Below are positions 1-7,800 of a stretch of DNA of 14,790 bases, in pieces (positions within the stretch are counted from its first letter, which is position 1; every line of letters starts with the position of its first letter). Under the pieces are notes generated by a model that searched no databases, was not told the DNA's origin, and worked only from the letters and a program-made list of their open reading frames with translations. Made by a program: the position numbers and the translations under genes. This stretch comes from Thermoleophilia bacterium. Lineage in GTDB: Bacteria; Actinomycetota; Thermoleophilia; Gaiellales; SKUG01. The DNA lies in NCBI GenBank assembly GCA_025964455.1, contig JAOPYU010000089.1, positions 1-14,790 on the forward strand. Direction: 5' to 3'.

Positions 1-813
1 CGGATCCCGCGGTTGCTGCCGTGGCTCGACGAGCGCGCACCGGACGTGGTGTGCCTCCAGGAGACCAAGCTCGCCGATGCCGCCTTCGCGGAGCTGCTCG
101 ACGGGCCCCTGCGCGAGCGCGGCTACGAGGCCGCGGTGCACGGGCAGGGCCAATGGAACGGGGTTGCGATCCTCTCGCGCGTCGGGCTCGAGGACGTGGA
201 ACGGGGGCTCGACGGCGAGCCCGGATTCCCCGATCCCGAAGCGCGCGCCATCAGCGCGACGTGCGCCGGGGTGCGCGTCACGTCCGTCTACGTCCCGAAC
301 GGACGCGAGCCGGACGCCGATCACTACCGCTACAAGCTCGAGTGGCTCGAGGCCCTGCGCCTGGCGGTGGCGGCCGGGCCGGACGCCGCGGCCGTGTGCG
401 GCGACCTCAACGTCGCGCCGACCGACGCCGACGTGTTCAGCCCCGACGCGTTCCGTGGCCACACGCACGTGACGGAGCCGGAGCGGACGGCATTCACCGC
501 GCTGGGCCTGCGCGACGTGGTGCGAGAACGGTGGCCCGACGAGCGCTTCTACAGCTTCTGGGACTACCGGGCCGGGATGTTCCACAAGGACCTCGGCATG
601 CGCATCGACTTCGTCCTGGCATCCGATCCCGTCGCGGAGCGAGTGGCTGCCGCGTGGGTCGATCGACAGGCACGCAAGGGTTCTGGCCCGAGCGACCACG
701 CACCGGTGATCGTTGACCTCGACGACGCACCTGACGGTGACATCGGTCCGGTCGTCCCGCCACCATCGTCGCCAGCCCGAGGGATGGGCACCAGGCTTCC
801 CCAGGCTCGGTGA
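1..813 (+). CDS. xth: Exodeoxyribonuclease III (AP endonuclease), 5'-truncated by the window
   Basis: This is an exonuclease III-family protein (endonuclease/exonuclease/phosphatase fold), which cuts DNA at abasic sites in base-excision repair. The frame is open from base 1 (RIPRLLPWLDERAPDVVC), so roughly the first 20 residues, including the usual N-terminal WN motif, lie outside the window. Visible motifs in order: PDVVCLQETKL with the metal-binding Glu, the NGREPD segment, GDLNVAPTDADVF (active-site Asp and Asn), GMRIDFVLAS, and SDHAPV with the catalytic His near the end. The family normally ends just after SDHAPV. Here about 30 extra Pro/Gly-rich residues follow before the TGA. The gene converges on the amidotransferase gene with only 6 bp between stop codons. 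Family assignment is firm; biochemical specificity within the family is inferred. Confidence 0.93.
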   Translation, partial: RIPRLLPWLDERAPDVVCLQETKLADAAFAELLDGPLRERGYEAAVHGQGQWNGVAILSRVGLEDVERGLDGEPGFPDPEARAISATCAGVRVTSVYVPNGREPDADHYRYKLEWLEALRLAVAAGPDAAAVCGDLNVAPTDADVFSPDAFRGHTHVTEPERTAFTALGLRDVVRERWPDERFYSFWDYRAGMFHKDLGMRIDFVLASDPVAERVAAAWVDRQARKGSGPSDHAPVIVDLDDAPDGDIGPVVPPPSSPARGMGTRLPQAR

Positions 814-819
814 CCGGAT

Positions 820-1671
820 TCACCCACCGAGTGCAGCCTCGACCAACTGGTGTCGACGTGGTCCGGTCCACGAGGCGCCTTCGTCGACGAACGCATCGGT
901 GAAGCGTCGTATCGGCTCCTCGTCGATGACCTTGATCACGGTCTCGTGCAGGTCGCCGGCGCGCACGTGGAGCAGCTCGCCCGGCATCAGCTCCACCCAC
1001 CCGGCCTCCGCGTCGAGGGGACGGCTCGCGAGCACCGTGACGCCGCCCCGCTCCCCCGGCACCAGCAGGCGCTGCCCCGCCTCGGCGTCGCGCGCTCCCA
1101 TGCGCTTCCAGAAGATCGATCGGTTCTCGGGATAGCGGAGGGCGAACAGGTCACCGTCAGCGGTGGTGGTGACCGATGTCAGGCTCGTCATCGGGTTGTG
1201 CTCGGCGAGGTGATGCGCGGCGAGCTGGTACCCGAGGACCGTGTCGCCGCCTGCCTCGAGCGTCTTCTGGTGCAGGAGCGCCGCGAACCGCTCCGAATCC
1301 GTCTCCCCGGCAACGCCGAGGCGCTCGAGGTCAAGGCCGAGTGCGCGGTCGAGCGCGTCGCGGTCACCGATGCTCCCGTTGTGGGCCACGATGCGGTCGC
1401 CCATGTCGAAGGGGTGCGTGTTGCGCGTGTCGACCCCGCCGACGGTCGCCTTGCGCAGGTGCACGATCGCGCTGTTGGCATCGCCGAAGTCGGCGAGCGT
1501 GAACTCGGGGTTGTCGAGCGCGGTGACGGGCGACTTTCGCACGAGCGCGCGCCCGTCGACGAAGCCGCCGATGCCGAACCCGTCGCCGTTGTGCACCGCG
1601 AGCTGCTCGAACGCGCGCAGCTCGCCCGACGCAGCGCGCAGGTCACCGATGAATGCCGCAAGCCGGCACAT
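820..1671 (-). CDS. Class II glutamine amidotransferase (YafJ/EgtC-like)
   Basis: This 283-aa protein has an N-terminal nucleophile (Ntn) glutaminase domain. It starts MCRLAAFIG, so Cys2 becomes the catalytic N-terminal nucleophile once Met1 is removed; this fixes the ATG at 1671. Other family motifs are HLRKATVGG, the NTHPFDMGDRIVAHNGSIGD stretch (glutamine-binding and oxyanion Asn-Gly) and AGETDSERF. Length and order match stand-alone YafJ/EgtC-type proteins with no fused synthase domain. EgtC removes a gamma-glutamyl group during ergothioneine synthesis, but no egtA, egtB or egtD gene is next to it, so the substrate is unknown. A GGGGA stretch lies about 5 nt upstream of the start as a possible ribosome site. 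It could share a transcript with the secreted-protein gene 114 bp upstream on the same strand. Confidence 0.88.
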   Translation of the reverse strand: MCRLAAFIGDLRAASGELRAFEQLAVHNGDGFGIGGFVDGRALVRKSPVTALDNPEFTLADFGDANSAIVHLRKATVGGVDTRNTHPFDMGDRIVAHNGSIGDRDALDRALGLDLERLGVAGETDSERFAALLHQKTLEAGGDTVLGYQLAAHHLAEHNPMTSLTSVTTTADGDLFALRYPENRSIFWKRMGARDAEAGQRLLVPGERGGVTVLASRPLDAEAGWVELMPGELLHVRAGDLHETVIKVIDEEPIRRFTDAFVDEGASWTGPRRHQLVEAALGG

Positions 1672-1785
1672 GTGTCCCCGTCCGTTGATCCCCGTCGCCG
1701 CACGCCGTCCCCGGGAGCGCAGCGAGCCCTCCCCTGCTTGTCGGGCGAGCGGGGTGAACGGTTTCCGGACGGGTGCAGCGCTCGA

Positions 1786-2913
1786 CTACTCGGGCACGGC
1801 CTGCAGCGAATCGCCGACCGCCACGAGCTGGGCCGGAGCGAGCGGGCCGCTCAGCGTGAACAGCGTCGAGCCGTCGCGCCACCACAGGCGTGCGTTGCCA
1901 CGCTCCCCGGTGGCGTACCTGGCGGCGTGGCCCTGCACCGTGACTGCGGTCGTCGTGGCCGCTGCGCACTCGCCACCGAACGGATCGCTCTGGTCCCAGT
2001 CGGCAGCGAGCGTGCTGCGCGCCGGGCGGATCGACAGGTCGAGCTGCTCGAGCCCGCGTACGTAGTGCGCGAAGAAGACGCCCGTGCTCTGGGGGAAGGA
2101 GCCCTCCGGACCCAGCATCCCGCCGAGCGTGCCGGTGCCGGTGTGGGCGAGCCGGAAGCCGGACGGGACCGACGACGGCATGAGCACCGGGTAGCTGACG
2201 AGGGCGGCGGCCGCGGCCGGCGTGCGCCGCACGAAGCCGCGCGTGGAGTAGCTGCGCCTGCCGGACACGTGGATCGGCGCGAAGTCCCTGGCCGTGCGCC
2301 GCAGCAGCTGGGCCGTGAGCGAGAAGGTGACCTTGCCGCCTCGGCGGTCGATGACGCGCAGCGGAACCAGCGTGCGTGCATCGAACCAGACGGTCCTGAA
2401 GCCCCCCGTGAGCGCGGCACACTCGTTCGCCGCGAGCCGGATCGTGCCGCGCAGCATCGCGCGTCCACCCACCGTCACCGGCGTGAGCGGCGCGCCACCC
2501 GAGCGCACGCGCGTGACGAGTGGCCAGCCGTAGTGCAGCAGCACCTGGTCGAGCTCGTCGCCACCGTCGGGCTCGGCGAGCGAGGACTGGCGGATCACCT
2601 CGACGGACCGCAGCATGGACGGCATGCCGGAGCCACGCAGCTCGGTGGAGCCATTGCGCTCGAAGAACGTGCGGTCGATCTCGCCGATGAAGGTCGTGGC
2701 CTCCAGGATCCGCAGGCGCTCGGAGGCGAGCCAGTGAACGGTCGTGGTGCGGTCCGTCTCGCTGATGCGAGCGTGCAGCTCGGCGAGTCGCAGGGACGGA
2801 CCGAAGCTCGGCCCTGCGCCCGTCGCGGCATTCGCGGCGGTCGGCGTGGCCAGCACGAACACGGCGAGGGCGAGGAGAACGGGGGTGCGGAGGATCCGGG
2901 CGAGCTGCTGCAT
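1786..2913 (-). CDS. Secreted LolA/RseB-like protein with DUF4367-like C-terminus
   Basis: This 375-aa protein has a clear Sec signal peptide: basic start with Arg6 and Arg9, hydrophobic residues 12-23, and a likely cleavage after ANA at residue 29. The central region (FRTVWFDARTLVPLRVIDRR) resembles the beta-sheet pattern of LolA/RseB-type lipoprotein-binding folds. The last ~110 residues (YPVLMPSSVPSGFRL, then VQGHAARYATG, LWWRDGSTLFTLSG and a final helix) follow the layout seen in DUF4367-type extracytoplasmic domains. These folds often sense envelope stress or bind lipids, but no sigma or anti-sigma gene is adjacent, so the role is open. It has no lipobox Cys and is probably released or wall-associated. 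It starts 84 bp from the divergent carboxylase gene. No Shine-Dalgarno sequence precedes its ATG. Confidence 0.72.
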   Translation of the reverse strand: MQQLARILRTPVLLALAVFVLATPTAANAATGAGPSFGPSLRLAELHARISETDRTTTVHWLASERLRILEATTFIGEIDRTFFERNGSTELRGSGMPSMLRSVEVIRQSSLAEPDGGDELDQVLLHYGWPLVTRVRSGGAPLTPVTVGGRAMLRGTIRLAANECAALTGGFRTVWFDARTLVPLRVIDRRGGKVTFSLTAQLLRRTARDFAPIHVSGRRSYSTRGFVRRTPAAAAALVSYPVLMPSSVPSGFRLAHTGTGTLGGMLGPEGSFPQSTGVFFAHYVRGLEQLDLSIRPARSTLAADWDQSDPFGGECAAATTTAVTVQGHAARYATGERGNARLWWRDGSTLFTLSGPLAPAQLVAVGDSLQAVPE

Positions 2914-2919
2914 GCGACG

Positions 2920-2925
2920 ATATTC
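2920..2925 (-). promoter_or_regulatory. Candidate -10 element (GAATAT) for the secreted-protein gene
   Basis: Read on the minus strand, GAATAT lies exactly 6 nt before the ATG at 2913, where a -10 hexamer would place transcription initiation at the start codon itself. There is no ribosome-binding sequence in between. This fits leaderless transcription, common in actinobacteria, although the first base departs from the TANNNT consensus. Confidence 0.35.
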
Positions 2926-2983
2926 GCAGCACGGCTCGTCGCAGCGCGTGCATGGCCGAGCGCGATCACGCGGCCGCGCCCGG

Positions 2984-2989
2984 TAGGCT
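2984..2989 (+). promoter_or_regulatory. Candidate -10 element (TAGGCT) for the carboxylase gene
   Basis: TAGGCT matches TANNNT and ends 8 nt before the ATG at 2998, with only GC-rich sequence and no Shine-Dalgarno motif in between. The spacing predicts a leaderless or nearly leaderless mRNA. No convincing -35 box is visible. Confidence 0.4.
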
Positions 2990-2997
2990 CGCGCGCG

Positions 2998-4791
2998 ATG
3001 ACTAGCTCCCCCTCCACCACACCGCCGCCCTTCCGGCGCGTCCTCGTCGCCAACCGCGGCGAGATCGCGATCCGCGTGTTCCGTACGCTGCGTGAGCTCG
3101 GCATCGAATCGGTCGCGATCTACTCCGACGCCGATCGCGATTCCATGCACGTGCGCCATGCGGACCAGGCCTTCGCAATCGGTGGCGAGCTGCCGACCGA
3201 CAGCTACCTGCGCCAGGACGTCGTGCTCGGCGTGGCGAAGCGCGCCGGCGTCGACGCCATCCATCCCGGCTATGGCTTCCTCGCCGAGAACGCGGAGTTC
3301 GCACGCGCGTGCGGGGCCGCCGGCATCACGTTCGTCGGCCCGACCCCCGAGGCCATCGACGCGATGGGCTCCAAGACCGCCTCGCGTGAGCTGATGCGCG
3401 CGGCGGGGGTCCCGATCGTGCCCGGATCCACCGAGCCGCTCGAATCGTTCGAGCAGGCCAAGGGGGTCGCCGAGGAGGTCGGCTACCCGATCGCCGTGAA
3501 GGCTCGATCCGGTGGCGGCGGCAAGGGATTCCGTGTCGCGCTCACCCCCGAGGAGCTGCAGTCCGCCTACGAGGGCGCCAGCCGCGAGGGCGAGCGCTAC
3601 TTCTCCGACGGCGCCGTCTACCTCGAGCGCTACCTGCACGATCCGCGCCACGTCGAGGTGCAGCTGCTGGCCGACCACCACGGCACGGTCATCCACCTGG
3701 GCGAGCGCGACTGCTCGGTCCAGCGCCGCCACCAGAAGTTGATCGAGGAGGCGCCGGGGCCGCACGTCGGCAATCCCGAGTACGCCGCGTCGCTGCGAGC
3801 CAAGCTCGGCGAGATCGCGGTGGGAGCGGCGCGCGCGGTCGGCTACCGCAACGCCGGCACGATCGAGTGCCTGCTCGGCCCGGACGGCGAGCCGTTCTTC
3901 CTCGAGATGAACACGCGCGTACAGGTCGAGCACACCGTCACCGAGATGGTGACCGGGGTCGACATCGTGGCCGAGCAGCTGCGCATCGCAGCTGGCCAGC
4001 CGCTGCGCTTCGCCCAGGAGGACGTCACCTTCACCGGGCACGCGCTCGAGTGCCGCATCAACGCCGAGGATGCGCGCCACGACTTCCGCCCCTCCTCCGG
4101 CTCGATCACGCGGTGGAACGAGCCGAGTGGCATCGGCGTGCGCGTCGATTCGGGCTTCGCGAACGGCAGCGTGGTGACGCCGTTCTACGACACCCTGCTC
4201 GCCAAGCTGGTGGTCTGGGCGGAAGATCGCGACGCGGCGATCGCGCGCATGCGCCGCGCGCTCGACGAGTTCGAGATCGCCGGCGTCGAGACGCTCGTGG
4301 ATTTCCACCGCGCGGCGATGGAGCCCGGCGGCGAGTTCAGCGACGGCGGCTCGCTCCGCGGCCTGGTGGCCGACCCGGCCCCCGCGCTGGATGCGCTCCC
4401 CGTGCCCGTCGGTCGCGCGCTCGGCGCAGCACCGGCTGCCGTCGACGATCCCACCGAGCTGCTCATGGAGATCGACGGCCGCCGCGCGGTCGTCAAGCTG
4501 CACGACCCGGCGCGGGCGCTCCCGGAGCCGCCGGCGGTCCGCGCTCGCAGCGGCGGCATCTCGGGCGCTCCCGGCGAAGTGCTCGCGCCGATCCCCGGCA
4601 ACGTGCTGCAGGTACTCGTGCAGCCGGGCCAGGCCGTCCAGGCGGGCGAGGTGGTCTGCATCCTCGAAGCCATGAAGATGGAGAACGAGATCGCCGCCCC
4701 CGCGTCGGGAACCGTGGAGGCCGTTCGCGTCGAGCCCGGCGAGGCCGTCGCTGCCGGGCACGTGCTCGTCAGCGTGGCGACCGAGGCCTGA
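2998..4791 (+). CDS. Acetyl/propionyl-CoA carboxylase alpha chain (biotin carboxylase + BCCP)
   Basis: This 597-aa protein catalyses ATP-dependent carboxylation of biotin and carries the biotin itself; a separate beta subunit passes the carboxyl group to acetyl-CoA or propionyl-CoA. The biotin carboxylase part begins RRVLVANRGEIAIRVFRT (about residue 13). It contains the ATP-grasp loop SGGGGKG (Lys176; Lys168 just before it) and EMNTRVQVEHTVTE (Glu303, Asn305, Arg307, Glu311). It ends near residue 450. A ~70-residue linker leads to the biotinyl domain, with EAMKMEN placing the biotinylated Lys at 560, 37 residues from the C-terminus as usual. The ATG at 2998 is chosen because BC homology starts right after it; the frame is open far upstream but codes for nothing recognisable. 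No beta-subunit gene is in the window, so acetyl versus propionyl specificity cannot be decided. Confidence 0.95.
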   Translation: MTSSPSTTPPPFRRVLVANRGEIAIRVFRTLRELGIESVAIYSDADRDSMHVRHADQAFAIGGELPTDSYLRQDVVLGVAKRAGVDAIHPGYGFLAENAEFARACGAAGITFVGPTPEAIDAMGSKTASRELMRAAGVPIVPGSTEPLESFEQAKGVAEEVGYPIAVKARSGGGGKGFRVALTPEELQSAYEGASREGERYFSDGAVYLERYLHDPRHVEVQLLADHHGTVIHLGERDCSVQRRHQKLIEEAPGPHVGNPEYAASLRAKLGEIAVGAARAVGYRNAGTIECLLGPDGEPFFLEMNTRVQVEHTVTEMVTGVDIVAEQLRIAAGQPLRFAQEDVTFTGHALECRINAEDARHDFRPSSGSITRWNEPSGIGVRVDSGFANGSVVTPFYDTLLAKLVVWAEDRDAAIARMRRALDEFEIAGVETLVDFHRAAMEPGGEFSDGGSLRGLVADPAPALDALPVPVGRALGAAPAAVDDPTELLMEIDGRRAVVKLHDPARALPEPPAVRARSGGISGAPGEVLAPIPGNVLQVLVQPGQAVQAGEVVCILEAMKMENEIAAPASGTVEAVRVEPGEAVAAGHVLVSVATEA

Positions 4792-4802
4792 GGCCTGAGG
4801 CC
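4783..4802. repeat. Tandem GAGGCCT heptamer at the carboxylase stop codon
   Basis: Two complete GAGGCCT units and a six-base partial third run through the end of the carboxylase gene; the TGA stop lies at 4789-4791. With the following GGGCCT the repeat can also form a small imperfect hairpin between the two convergent genes, but it has no T tract in either direction, so terminator function is doubtful. Confidence 0.6.
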
Positions 4803-4813
4803 GGGCCTTCTCG

Positions 4814-7800
4814 TCAGGGCTTGGTGACCGACACGCCGGGCGTGACGGTGATGTTGCCGCTGGCGTCGGTGATGCGCGCGCTGATGGTGTGCGCACCGCT
4901 CGAGACGCCCGCGGTGCTCGCCCACGTGCGAGTGCGTACGCCGCCCGCGTAGCCGGCCGGCGGCTGGTCGATCGCCACGCCGGGGATCGCGGAGCCGTCG
5001 AGCAGCCACTGGATCGACACGATCACGTTGTCGTCGCTGACGTTGGCCGACAGCGTCACGTTGGATGCGGGCAGCGCGCTCGCCGCGGCAGGTGCCGTGA
5101 CGCTGCCGCTCGGGAGGTTCGACTCGACCGTGTTGTTGACGATGAACGCCGTCGACGGGCCGCTCAGCACGGTGTTGCCTGCGAGGTCGAACGTGGCGAC
5201 GCGGAAGGCGTGGTTGCCGTCGAGCAGTGAGCTCGTGTTGAAGGCGGTGCCCGGATCGGTGAAGGAGGTGGCGCCACCCGCGGGCGCCGTGGCCCGGGTG
5301 ACCGCGTCGATGCGGTACTCGACGCGGTCCAGGCCGCCCGCGTCGGAGCTGGTCGAGGTGAGGGACACGACGCCTGCGACGGTTCCGGAGATGCCGCCGT
5401 GGCTGGTAGCGGGCGCGGTGGTGTCGACGAGCACGCCGTCGGAGCAGACGTAGGGGCTCTGGTTGCCGACGTTGTCGGTCGCGCGCACGCAGGCGAAGTA
5501 CGTGGCGCCTGCGACCAGCGTCTGGCCGGTGAGGCTGGCGGTCAGTCCACCGGCAGTGCCCGAGCCGACGATCGTGGTGCAGGCCGGCGACGTGCAGAAC
5601 CGCCATGCGTAGCCGGCGATGGTGCCGTTGTCGGTCGCCGCGGCCCAGTTGGCGGTGAGCGCGCTCGTCGAGGCCTGGGCGTCGATGTCGGCTGCCGCAC
5701 CGTCCGCCGGCGTGGACATCGTCGGCGCGATGTCGACGAGCACGCCGTTGGAGCAGGCCCATGTCCCGGCGGTACCGAGGGCGTCGACCGCTCGGATGCA
5801 GCCGACGTACGTGGTGCCGACGGTGAGCGCGAGGCTGCCGGCGCTGGCGGAGAGCCCTGCGGAGCTGCCCGATGCGACGACGGTGCCGCATGCGCTCGAC
5901 GTGACGCAGAAGCGCCAGTCGTAGGAGGCGATGCCCGAGCCGGCGCCGTCGGATCCGGTGGTCCAGCTGGCCGCCAGCGACGTGGTCGACGACTGCACGG
6001 TGAGGTCGGGCGCGGTCGCGCCGTCGATCGGGGCGGCGACGGTGGGTGCGGCCGTGTCGACCGCGACGCCGTCCGAGCACGAGTAGGCGCTCGTGTTGGC
6101 AGAGGTGTCGGTCGCGCGCACGCACACGTAGTAGGAGGCGCCGTTCGCGAGCGACAGCGAGCCTGCCGTGGCCGTGAGCCCCGCGCCGCTTCCGGACGCG
6201 AGCACGGTGCCGCATGCGGGGGTCGTGCAATAGCGCCAGTCGTACGAGGCGATGCCTCCGGCGTCGATCGCCGCGGGCCAGGCCGAGGTCAGCGTGGTGG
6301 CCGACAGCTGGAAGTCCACGTCCGGCAGCGTCGCGCCGTCGGTCGGCGTGGACATGACCGGCGGCTGGTCGTCCACGAGCACACCGTCGGAGCAGGCGAA
6401 GGCGCCCTGGTTGCCGACGTTGTCGACGGGGCGCACGCATGCGAAGTAGGTCGAGCCGGCGGTGAGCGTCAGCCCGGTCGCCGATGCAGTGAGCCCGGCG
6501 CCGGATCCGGACGCGAGGATCGTCGTGCAGGCAGCGCTCGTGCAGAAGCGCCAGTCGTAGCCGGCCACGCCGGAGCCGGCGCCGTCGGAGGCAGCGGTCC
6601 ACGCAGCGTCGAGGGCGGAGGTCGACCCCTGCGTGTCCTGGTCGGGAAGCGTCGCTCCGTCGGTCGGCGCAGCCATCGTCGGCGCGGCGGCATCCACCGC
6701 GATGCCATCAGAGCAGGCGTAGGCACTCGTGTTGTTGAGCGCGTCGGCCGCACGTACGCACGCGTAGTACACCGTGCCGCCGGTGAGCGTGAGCCCGGTC
6801 GCGGACGCCGCGGTGCCGGCACCACTGCCACTCGCGAGCACGGTCGCGCACGTCGGTGTCGGGCAGAAGCGCCAGTCGTAGGAGGCCGTGCCTGATCCCG
6901 AGCCGTCGCTTGCCGCCGTCCACACGGCCTCGAGCCCGCTGGTCGACGCCTGGAAGTCGAGGTCGGGCGCCACGCTCGCGTCGAGCGGCGTCGACATCGC
7001 GGGCGCAGCGGTGTCCACGGTGATGCCGTCCGAACATGCGAACGCGCTCGTGTTCGCGGCGTTGTCAGTCGCGCGCACGCACGCGACGTACGTGGAGCCG
7101 TCCGTGAGTGACAGCGAACCGGCGCTCGCGCTGAGCCCGGCGCCGCTACCGGATGCGAGCACGGTCCCGCACGCCGGCGTCGGGCAGAAGCGCCAGTCGT
7201 AGGAGGCGATGCCGCTGCCGTCGGTCGCCGCAGTCCAGACGGCCGCGAGCGTGGTGGTCGACAGCTGGAAGTCCAGGTCCGGCGCCACGGAAGCATCCAG
7301 CGGAGTTGGCATGGTCGGCGGGCCCGTGTCGACCAGGATCCCGTCCGAGCAGCCGTACGCGCTCGCGTTGCCGGCGGTGTCGGTCACGCGCACGCAGGCG
7401 AAGTAGGTCGCGCCGTCGGCGAGGCTCAGCGAGCCCGCGGTCGCACTGAGGCCGGCGCCGCTCCCGGATGCCAGGACCGTTCCACAGCCTGCGGTGGTGC
7501 AGAAGCGCCAGTCGTAGCCGGCCACGCCCGAGGCGCCGTCGGCGCCCGCGGTCCAGCGCGCGGTCAGGGCCGTGGTCGATGTCTGGTAGTCGAGGTCCGG
7601 GAGCGTGGCGCCGTCGGTCGGCGCCGACATCGGCGGCAGCACGGTGTCGACCGTGATCCCGTTGGAGCACACGTAGGCGCTGACGTTGTTGACGCCATCG
7701 CGTGCCCGTACGCACGCGAAGTAGGTGGATGCATTGGCCAGCGCCAGACTGCCTGCCGCGGCCCCGGGCGAGGCGCTCGTGCCGCTCGCGAGGATCGTGG

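Noticed and set aside
1672..1785. Terminator or small gene between the amidotransferase and secreted-protein genes
   Set aside because: Only a GGGAG/CTCCC stem with a large loop and no T tract; no frame with a start and ribosome site.
850..2997. Very long plus-strand open frame leading into the carboxylase gene
   Set aside because: It covers two convincing minus-strand genes; its translation is Arg/Glu/Ala-rich noise until the VLVANRGEI motif, so only the part from 2998 is coding.
2914..4896. Minus-strand open frame upstream of the secreted-protein start, continuous with it
   Set aside because: It is antisense to the carboxylase gene and has low-complexity His/Asp/Arg content; the signal peptide begins at 2913.
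4185..6602. 805-aa minus-strand frame overlapping the metalloprotease
   Set aside because: Arg/His-rich shadow in another frame of the repeat region; the real frame shows conserved repeats and cysteines.
5399..6895. 498-aa plus-strand frame opposite the repeat array
   Set aside because: Its apparent periodicity is the repeat DNA read antisense; Gly/Arg-rich with no recognisable motif.
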